In this document: piece after piece, positions 58,398-64,000 of the stretch | How positions within the stretch are numbered: position 1 is the first letter of the stretch | How the letters are laid out: every line of letters begins with the position of its first letter | Source of the DNA: Streptomyces filipinensis | GTDB lineage: Bacteria; Actinomycetota; Actinomycetes; Streptomycetales; Streptomycetaceae | Assembly: GCF_014649495.1 (NCBI RefSeq) | Contig: NZ_BMTD01000008.1 | Span: 124,001 to 188,000, forward strand | Length of the DNA: 64,000 nt | Reading direction: 5' to 3' | Translations under genes and position numbers: made by a program | The notes under the pieces: generated by a model | Told to the model about the DNA's origin: nothing | What the model saw: only the letters and a program-made list of their open reading frames with translations | Database searches by the model: none

Positions 58398-58991
58398 TCA
58401 CGGCGCGCCGGGAAGCGTCTTCCACAGGGAGGGGCGGTCGGGGGCAGCCTTCAGCGCGTCGAGGACGGCCGGGTGCGGTGCGGCGTACAGGAGCGGATGG
58501 TCCAGCTCACCCGACGCGGGGTCGGGGATCCAGGCCAGGCGCTCGCCGTCGAGGGAGAACCGGGCGTCGACTCCGGGTTTGTTCCCACGGGGGTCCTGCC
58601 GGTGCCAGGCGCCGTGGAAGCGGACGGCGACCAGACCGTGCAGGACATGACCGCTGCCGTCGTCGTGCGTCAGGCGTTGGTAGCACAGGGCCGTGGGGAT
58701 GTCCTCGGCACGCAGCAGGGCCGCGAGGGCGTGGGACTTGGCGTGGCAGATGCCGGTGCCCAGCCGCAGGACGTCGGAGGCGCGCCAGGTGACGCGGAGA
58801 TCGCCGGAGTCCTGGGAGTGCGGGATGGTGTCCCGGACGAATTCATAGGCGGCTCGTGCATAGGCATACGAGTCGGCCGCGCCTGCGGCCAGCCGCCCGG
58901 CCGTCTCCCGGACCACGGGATGGTGATGGTCGATGACCTCGTCGGCGGCCAAATACGCGGACAGGTCGGCGGTGTTCTGGATCAGCTTCAT
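58398..58991 (-). CDS. Transglutaminase-like cysteine hydrolase family protein
   Basis: The 197-residue protein has the transglutaminase-core triad pattern: the cysteine in RLGTGICHAKSHALAALLRA, the histidine in VLHGLVAVRFHGAW and the aspartate in WHRQDPRGN. Bacterial members are proteases, amide hydrolases or cross-linking enzymes. It is on the same strand as the KASIII operon but 333 bases away. Two large inverted palindromic elements lie just upstream. ATG 58991 is used; a GTG at 59018 is an alternative. Confidence 0.82.
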   Translation of the reverse strand: MKLIQNTADLSAYLAADEVIDHHHPVVRETAGRLAAGAADSYAYARAAYEFVRDTIPHSQDSGDLRVTWRASDVLRLGTGICHAKSHALAALLRAEDIPTALCYQRLTHDDGSGHVLHGLVAVRFHGAWHRQDPRGNKPGVDARFSLDGERLAWIPDPASGELDHPLLYAAPHPAVLDALKAAPDRPSLWKTLPGAP

Positions 58992-59000
58992 GCCCGCAGA

Positions 59001-59058
59001 GCATAGGAATGCGACCACTCGACAGTCAATGACTTTTCAAGTGATCGCATACCTATGC
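59001..59058. promoter_or_regulatory. 19-bp inverted repeat pair upstream of the transglutaminase-like gene
   Basis: GCATAGGAATGCGACCACT (59001-59019) and AGTGATCGCATACCTATGC (59040-59058) are complementary at 17 of 19 positions, with a 20-base spacer. Each arm contains its own near-palindrome (GCATAGGAATGC and the perfect GCATACCTATGC), so two dimer sites 46 bases apart are likely. The spacing and position suggest an operator for a regulator outside the window. Confidence 0.55.
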
Positions 59059-59077
59059 ATCGCTGGCGACGATCGTG

Positions 59078-60148
59078 CTAGCGGGCCATCTCCTCCTTGA
59101 GGGCGGCCACGAAGCTGTCGACGTCCTCCTCCGTGGTGTCGAAGGAGCACATCCAGCGCACGACCCCGGCGGCCTCGTCCCAGAAGTAGAACCGGAAGCG
59201 CTTCTGCAGGCGCTCGGACACGTCGTTCGGGAGCTTCGCGAAGACGCCGTTGGCCTGCACCGGGTAGAGGATCTCCACGCCGTGCACCGCGCGCACGCCC
59301 TCGGCGAGCCGTTGCGCCATCTCGTTGCCGTGCCGGGCGTTGCGCAGCCACAGGTCCTTCGCCAGCAGCGCCTCCAGCTGCACCGACACGAAGCGCATCT
59401 TGGAGGCCAGCTGCATCGACATCTTCCGCAGGTGCTTCATCTGCCGCACCGCGTCCTGGTTGATGACCACGACCGCCTCACCGAAGACGGCGCCGTTCTT
59501 GGTCCCGCCCAGCGAGAGGATGTCGACGCCGGCCGCGTTGGTGAACGTCCGCATGGGCACGTCCAGCGAGGCGGCCGCGTTGGCTATCCGGGAGCCGTCC
59601 AGGTGCACCTTCATGCCGCGGGCGTGGGCGTGCTCGCAGATCGCGCGGATCTCCTCAGGCGTGTACAGGGTCCCCAGCTCGGTGCTCTGGGTGATCGACA
59701 CCACCTGGGGCATGGCGCGGTGCTCGTCCTCCCAGCCCCACGCCTGCCGGTCGATCAGCTCGGGGGTGAGCTTGCCGTCGGGCGTGGGGACGGTCAGCAG
59801 CTTCAGGCCGCCCATCCGCTCGGGCGCGCCACCCTCGTCGACGTTGATGTGCGCGCTCTCGGCGCAGATCACCGCACCCCAGCGGTCGGTGACGGCCTGG
59901 AGCGCCACCACGTTCGCACCGGTGCCGTTGAAGACCGGGAAGGCCTCCGCGGTGGCGCCGAAGTGGCCGCGGATGATCCGCTGGAGGTTCTCGGTGTACT
60001 CGTCCTCGCCGTACGCCACCTGATGGCCGCCGTTGGCCAGGGCCAGGGCGGCCATCACCTCCGGGTGGGCTCCGGCGTAGTTGTCACTGGCGAAACCGCG
60101 GACCTGCGGGTCGTGGTGGCGACGCGCGTCGGTCTTGGGAGGGTTCAC
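59078..60148 (-). CDS. Low-specificity L-threonine aldolase-family enzyme
   Basis: The 356-residue PLP fold-type I protein has the threonine aldolase pattern: FASDNYAGAHPEVM near the N-terminus, the PLP-phosphate region FNGTGANVVAL, the aspartate in KVHLDGSRIANAA and the PLP lysine in LGGTKNGAVFGEAV. It cleaves L-threonine or L-allo-threonine to glycine and acetaldehyde. Its GTG start overlaps the stop of the SDR gene by 4 bases. It is third in the DUF6421-SDR-aldolase operon. Confidence 0.9.
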   Translation of the reverse strand: MNPPKTDARRHHDPQVRGFASDNYAGAHPEVMAALALANGGHQVAYGEDEYTENLQRIIRGHFGATAEAFPVFNGTGANVVALQAVTDRWGAVICAESAHINVDEGGAPERMGGLKLLTVPTPDGKLTPELIDRQAWGWEDEHRAMPQVVSITQSTELGTLYTPEEIRAICEHAHARGMKVHLDGSRIANAAASLDVPMRTFTNAAGVDILSLGGTKNGAVFGEAVVVINQDAVRQMKHLRKMSMQLASKMRFVSVQLEALLAKDLWLRNARHGNEMAQRLAEGVRAVHGVEILYPVQANGVFAKLPNDVSERLQKRFRFYFWDEAAGVVRWMCSFDTTEEDVDSFVAALKEEMAR

Positions 60149-60900
60149 GGCTTCTCGGTCAGCCACAGACGGTTTCCGTTCACTTCGGCGGCGGACTTGC
60201 TCCAGACGCCTTCGATGGCCTCGGCCAGGTCCTTGACGTCCGTGAAGCCCGCGAACTTCGCGTTGGGGCGCTCGGCGCGCATCGCGTCGTGCACCAACGC
60301 CTTCACCACCAGGATCGTAGCCGCGGACGTCGGCCCCTCGGGGCCCCCCGCCTTGCGGAAGAAGTCCCCCATGGCGAGCGTCCACGCCTCGGCGGCGGCC
60401 TTGGCCGCGGAGTACGCCGCGTTGCCGGCGGTGGGCTTGGAGGCACCGGCCGCGCTGATCAGGACGTACCGGCCACGCTCGCTGCGCTGCAGCGCCTCGT
60501 GGAAGGCCAGGGAGGTGTGCTGGACGGTCTTGACGAGCAGCAGCTCCAGGAAGTCCCAGTCGTCGAGGCTGGTCTTGGTGAAGGTCTCGCTGCCGCGCCA
60601 GCCGCCGACCAGGTGCACCAGGCCGTCGACGCGCCCGAAGTCCTTCTCGATGTGGGTGGCCCAGTCCCGGGTGGACTGCAGGTCGAGCAGGTCCACCGTG
60701 TCACCGGTGACGGTGGCGCCACCGGACGCGTACCGGGCCGCGTCCACGGCCTCGGACAGCCGCTGCGGGTCGTTGTCCGCGCCCACGACGGTCGCCCCGG
60801 CCTCGGCCAGGCGCATCAGGGTGGCACGCCCGGCGGGTCCGCCCGCGCCGGCCACCGCGATCACCGCACCGCTGAGCGGCCCGTTCGCCCCGTTCCCCAT
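60145..60900 (-). CDS. Short-chain dehydrogenase/reductase
   Basis: The 251-residue classical SDR has the nucleotide loop AVAGAGGPAG near residue 15, an LVHLVGGWRG segment, the catalytic serine in LISAAGAS and YSAAK with Tyr and Lys. ATG 60900 has GAGGGG about 7 bases upstream. A GTG at 60942 would instead overlap the DUF6421 stop by 4 bases; both starts are possible. It is the middle gene of the operon and is probably an oxidoreductase acting on the same unknown metabolite. Confidence 0.87.
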   Translation of the reverse strand: MGNGANGPLSGAVIAVAGAGGPAGRATLMRLAEAGATVVGADNDPQRLSEAVDAARYASGGATVTGDTVDLLDLQSTRDWATHIEKDFGRVDGLVHLVGGWRGSETFTKTSLDDWDFLELLLVKTVQHTSLAFHEALQRSERGRYVLISAAGASKPTAGNAAYSAAKAAAEAWTLAMGDFFRKAGGPEGPTSAATILVVKALVHDAMRAERPNAKFAGFTDVKDLAEAIEGVWSKSAAEVNGNRLWLTEKP

Positions 60901-60938
60901 GATCTTCCCCTCTGAAGCAGTGTTCTGGACGCGGTCGC

Positions 60939-62336
60939 TCACGCGGCGACCGGCTCGGCGCTGTCCGCCGTGATGCCCTTGGTGGAGGCGATCACATTCT
61001 TCAGCTTCTTGGACAGGGCCTCGTAGAACATGCTCAGCGGAAACTCGTCCGCGAGCACGTCGTCCACGAGCTTGCGCGGCGGCTGGGTCAGGTCCAGGGC
61101 GTCCGGGCCCTTGGCCCACTTGGAACCGGGGTGCGGGGCGAGGTAGGTGCGCACCAGTTCGTAGCCGGCGAACCAGTGCACCAGCTTCGGGCGGTCGATG
61201 CCGTCCTTGTACAGCTTCTCGATCTCGGCGCACAGCTCGTTGGTGACCTGCGGGGCGCGCTCCCAGTCGATGGAGAGCTTGTTGTCGGTCCAGCGGATGA
61301 CGTCGTGCTTGTGCAGGTAGGCGAAGAGCAGCTGGCCGCCGACGCCGTCGTAGTTGCGCACGCGGTCACCGGTGACCGGGAAGCGGAACATGCGGTCGAA
61401 GAGCACCGCGTACTGCACGTCACGGGCCTGCGGGACGCCGTCCGCCTGGAGCTTGACGGCCTCCTTGAAGGCGGTCAGGTCGCAGCGCAGCTCCTCCAGG
61501 CCGTACATCCAGAACGGCTGGCGCTGCTTGATCATGAACGGGTCGAACGGCAGGTCGCCGTGGCTGTGGGTGCGGTCGTGGACCATGTCCCACAGCACGA
61601 AGGCCTCTTCGCAGCGCTTCTGGTCGTGGACCATCGCGGCGATGTCCTCGGGCAGCTCAAGGCCCAGGATGCCGACCGCCGCGTCGGTGACCCGGCGGAA
61701 GCGCGCGGCCTCGCGGTCACAGAAGATGCCACCCCAGGAGAAACGTTCCGGCGCCTCGCGTACGGCGATGGTCTCCGGGAAGAGGACGGCCGAGTTGGTG
61801 TCGTAGCCGGCGGTGAAGTCCTCGAAGGTGATGCCGCAGAACAGCGGGTTGTCGTAGCGCGTGCGCTCCAGCTCGGCCAGCCAGTCGGGCCAGACCATGC
61901 GCAGCACGACCGCCTCCAGGTTGCGGTCCGGGTTGCCGTTCTGCGTGTACATCGGGAAGACGACCAGGTGCTGCAGGCCGTCCGCGCGCTGCGCGGCGGG
62001 CTGGAAGGCCAGCAGGGAGTCCAGGAAGTCCGGCACCTGGAAGCCGCCCTCGGCCCAGCGGTGCAGGTCCTTCACGAGGGCCTGGTGGTAGGCCTCGTCG
62101 TGCGGGAGCAGCGGGGACAGCTCTTCGACCGCGTCGACGACACGCCGTACGGCGGCCTCGGCGTCGGCCGCGGCCGGGGCACCCTCGGCGTCGAAGTCGA
62201 TCGATCCGTCCTTGGACTGCCATGGCCGGATCTGCTCCACGGCATCCTTGAGCACGGGCCAGGCCGGATGCTCCACCACCCTGGTCAGCGAAGAAACCTG
62301 TCCCTTCGCACCCGCCTGCACAAGAATTTCCGTCAT
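60939..62336 (-). CDS. DUF6421 family protein
   Basis: The 465-residue protein contains FEDFTAGYDTNSAVLFPETI, FSWGGIFCDREAARFRRVTD and WDMVHDRTHSHGDLPFDPFM, all strongly conserved-looking and rich in His, Asp and Glu. They could form a metal site. I recognise it as DUF6421, for which no reaction is known. No signal peptide or membrane segment is seen. It heads an operon with an SDR and a threonine aldolase, with near-zero spacing, so an enzyme in the same pathway is likely (inference). Confidence 0.8.
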   Translation of the reverse strand: MTEILVQAGAKGQVSSLTRVVEHPAWPVLKDAVEQIRPWQSKDGSIDFDAEGAPAAADAEAAVRRVVDAVEELSPLLPHDEAYHQALVKDLHRWAEGGFQVPDFLDSLLAFQPAAQRADGLQHLVVFPMYTQNGNPDRNLEAVVLRMVWPDWLAELERTRYDNPLFCGITFEDFTAGYDTNSAVLFPETIAVREAPERFSWGGIFCDREAARFRRVTDAAVGILGLELPEDIAAMVHDQKRCEEAFVLWDMVHDRTHSHGDLPFDPFMIKQRQPFWMYGLEELRCDLTAFKEAVKLQADGVPQARDVQYAVLFDRMFRFPVTGDRVRNYDGVGGQLLFAYLHKHDVIRWTDNKLSIDWERAPQVTNELCAEIEKLYKDGIDRPKLVHWFAGYELVRTYLAPHPGSKWAKGPDALDLTQPPRKLVDDVLADEFPLSMFYEALSKKLKNVIASTKGITADSAEPVAA

Positions 62337-62728
62337 GTCCCATCCTCCACGGGAGAAGCTCGCGTAAGGACACCGTATGCATACCCCGTTTCAGCCAGCA
62401 AGAGGCAAGCTCAGGAAATTATTCTGTCCACCGCCTTGGTCACCGATATTTTTCCTGCCGTAAACCGTGACGGCGCTCACTTCCATCACCTCGGCCCGAC
62501 GCTCGCCAGCACGCCGCGGAGCTGTCAAGCGTGCGGGGACTCGCCCACGACAGGGTGACGGCGGGGGCGCATACCGGCCAGCAGACGCCCGCCACACACC
62601 CGGATGCCTCGTGCACGTGCGGGTTCATCGCCGGGCCCGGCCATTAGGCTGCGACTCTGCCCGCGCGGACGACGGCGTCCGCCCGTCCCGCGCGCGCCGA
62701 GCCGCCGTCGACGGAAGCGAGTTGAACC
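62337..62728. promoter_or_regulatory. Divergent promoter region with GTATGCATAC palindrome
   Basis: This 392-base gap lies between the DUF6421 operon (leftward) and the GDPD gene (rightward). It holds the perfect 10-base palindrome GTATGCATAC (62375-62384), 38 bases upstream of the DUF6421 start, and an A/T-richer patch around 62410-62460 that could carry the leftward promoter. Nothing else is recognised. Confidence 0.4.
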
Positions 62729-63412
62729 TTGAACTTCCTTACCATCGGTCACCGCGGGGTCATGGGTGTCGAGCCCGAGAACACCCTTCGTTCCTTCGTC
62801 GCCGCGCAGGACGCCGGCCTCGACCTGATCGAACTCGATCTGCACCTGAGCAAGGACGGCGCCCTCGTCGTCATGCACGACGCGGAGGTGGACCGTACGA
62901 CCGACGGCACCGGAGCGATCGCCGACAAGACCCTGGCCGAGCTGCGGTCCCTGGACGCGGGTCGCGGCGAGCGGGTGCCGGTGTTCGAGGAGGTGCTGGA
63001 CGCGGTGCGGACACCGCTGCAGGCGGAGATCAAGGATGTGGCGGCGGCCCGGGCCCTCGCGGCGGTGATGCGCGAGCGCGACCTGGTCGGGCGCGTGGAG
63101 GTGTCCTCCTTCCACGACGACGCGGTCGCCGAGATCACGCGGCTGGTGCCGGGGGTGCGCACGGCGCTGGTCGCCAGCCGCTACGGCACGGACGTGGTGG
63201 AGCGGGCGGTCGCCGTGGGCGCGGCGACCGTCTGCCTCAACATCCGCCGGCTGACCCTGGAGGTCGTCGAGCACGCGCGCGCGTCCGGGCTGCGGATCAT
63301 CGGCTGGGTCGTCAACACCCAGGACCATCTCCGGCTGGTACGCGCCCTGGAGCTGGACGGCGCGACGACCGACTTCCCGCAGATCAAACGCACCGGGCGC
63401 TTCACCGCGTAG
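62729..63412 (+). CDS. Glycerophosphodiester phosphodiesterase
   Basis: The 227-residue protein has the GDPD signatures: HRGVMGVEPENT (catalytic His, metal Glu), ELDLHLSKDGALVVMHD (metal Glu/Asp and second catalytic His) and QAEIKD. It hydrolyses glycerophosphodiesters to glycerol-3-phosphate and an alcohol. No signal peptide is present, so it is cytoplasmic. The start appears to be TTG at 62729, directly before NFLTIGHRG, because no ATG or GTG lies at a suitable place. Confidence 0.88.
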   Translation: MNFLTIGHRGVMGVEPENTLRSFVAAQDAGLDLIELDLHLSKDGALVVMHDAEVDRTTDGTGAIADKTLAELRSLDAGRGERVPVFEEVLDAVRTPLQAEIKDVAAARALAAVMRERDLVGRVEVSSFHDDAVAEITRLVPGVRTALVASRYGTDVVERAVAVGAATVCLNIRRLTLEVVEHARASGLRIIGWVVNTQDHLRLVRALELDGATTDFPQIKRTGRFTA

Positions 63413-63447
63413 GGGTCGCGCGGCGCGCTGGGGTCAACCCGGGACCC

Positions 63448-63987
63448 TCACGCGAGCTTCTTGACCAGCAGCTCGAACTGCAGGTCGGGGCGCTGCGGGA
63501 TGCCGAAGCGCTCGTCGCCGTACGGGAACGGGCTCATCTTTCCCGTACGGCGGTAGCCGCGGCGCTCGTACCAGGCGATCAGGTCGTCCCGCACGGAGAT
63601 CACCGTCATGTGCATCTCGGTGACGCCCCAGGTCTCGCGGGCCCGGCGCTCCGCCTCCGTCATGACCGTCTTGCCGAGGCCCTCGCCCTGCAGGCCGGGA
63701 CTGACCGCGAACATGCCGAAGTAGGCGTGCTCGCCGCGGTGTTCCAGCTGGCAGCAGGCGACGATCCGGCCGTCCTGCTCCACCGTCAGCAGCCGGCTGT
63801 CGGGCGACTTGATGACCTCCAGCACGCCCTCCGGGTCCGTCCGCTGTCCCTCCAGGATGTCCGCCTCGGTGGTCCACCCGGCCCGGCTGGCGTCCCCGCG
63901 GTAGGCCGACTCGATCAGCGTGACCAGCGCGTCGACGTCGGCGTCGGTGGCGTCGCGGAAGGTGGGTCCGGTGGAGGCGGTGTCCAT
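63448..63987 (-). CDS. GNAT-family N-acetyltransferase
   Basis: The 179-residue GNAT protein has TFRDATDADVDALVTLIESA at the N-terminus, the acetyl-CoA binding motif A as FAVSPGLQGEGLGKTVM, and WYERRGYRRTGK near the C-terminus. The acceptor substrate is unknown. It is convergent with the GDPD gene, with 35 bases between stops, and complete within the window, its start 13 bases from the right end. Confidence 0.87.
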   Translation of the reverse strand: MDTASTGPTFRDATDADVDALVTLIESAYRGDASRAGWTTEADILEGQRTDPEGVLEVIKSPDSRLLTVEQDGRIVACCQLEHRGEHAYFGMFAVSPGLQGEGLGKTVMTEAERRARETWGVTEMHMTVISVRDDLIAWYERRGYRRTGKMSPFPYGDERFGIPQRPDLQFELLVKKLA

Positions 63988-64000
63988 GGGCGGCCTTTCG

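Noticed and set aside
59001..59058. Transcription terminator
   Set aside because: The spacer is long and the elements lie upstream of the transglutaminase-like gene, not after a stop of the gene to the right. Each arm is itself palindromic, which fits protein binding better.

Overview
The window is a very GC-rich stretch of actinobacterial chromosome, almost certainly Streptomyces. The signs are strong G/C at third codon positions, many GTG starts and 4-bp stop/start overlaps, a single TTA codon, mycothiol- and F420-type enzyme families, families typical of streptomycetes (DUF6643, DUF6421, DUF6986, DUF4865, Rv1733c-like, TerD, SHOCT) and the dispersed 'GGCTGGTCGCGCAG' intergenic repeat. I saw no rRNA, tRNA, CRISPR, insertion sequence or prophage.

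Layout. 0-5.8 kb: Asp/Glu racemase-like protein, membrane glycosyltransferase (HpnB-like), double TerD protein, DUF6643, MOSC protein, Rv1733c-like membrane protein. 6-12.5 kb: a beta-helix/AAA+ fusion, a membrane protein with an embedded hydrolase, a DeoR regulator and an SRPBCC protein. 12.5-16.1 kb: PLP cysteine synthase/desulfhydrase, an anti-sigma-like ATPase with a repeat tail, a repeat cluster and a SHOCT protein. 16.3-18.8 kb: TetR-cupin-DUF4865-phosphotriesterase operon. 18.8-22.7 kb: ROK regulator-NUDIX pair, AlkB and an RlmG-like methyltransferase. 22.8-25.5 kb: sugar-phosphate locus (class II aldolase, SIS isomerase, divergent DeoR). 26-35.7 kb: transporters and regulators (two MFS, MarR, a two-component pair, TetR with an F420-type oxidoreductase, a geranylgeranyl-reductase-like flavoprotein). 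35.8-41 kb: M20 dipeptidase, MBL hydrolase, a TmrB-like/NUDIX fusion and small proteins. 41.2-45.7 kb: secreted alpha-galactosidase with a ROK kinase and a LacI regulator. 45.7-54 kb: DUF6986 aldolase-like enzyme, etfBA, a sulfur-flavoured group (leader peptide, flavin reductase, thioredoxin, DUF4395) and an acyltransferase. 54-59 kb: a KASIII-ACP-KASII trio, an adjoining membrane protein and a transglutaminase-like protein. 59-64 kb: DUF6421-SDR-threonine aldolase operon, GDPD and GNAT.

How genes work together. Several regulators sit beside their probable targets with visible operators: DeoR TTCGAA-type sites at 24.6 kb, a MarR palindrome inside a leaderless MFS promoter at 29.17 kb, twin TetR sites AGAGCnnnGCTCT at 33.7 kb, and LacI GACAACGTTGTC sites at 44.5 kb beside alpha-galactosidase and sugar kinase. 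The most unusual items are the beta-helix/AAA+ fusion, the TmrB-like/NUDIX fusion, the RedP/Q/R-like acyl trio, the short cysteine-type leader peptide, the 66-bp minisatellite at 27.6 kb and the dispersed repeat, which in one place supplies the end of a coding sequence. All names come from motifs and family memory. No database search was run.
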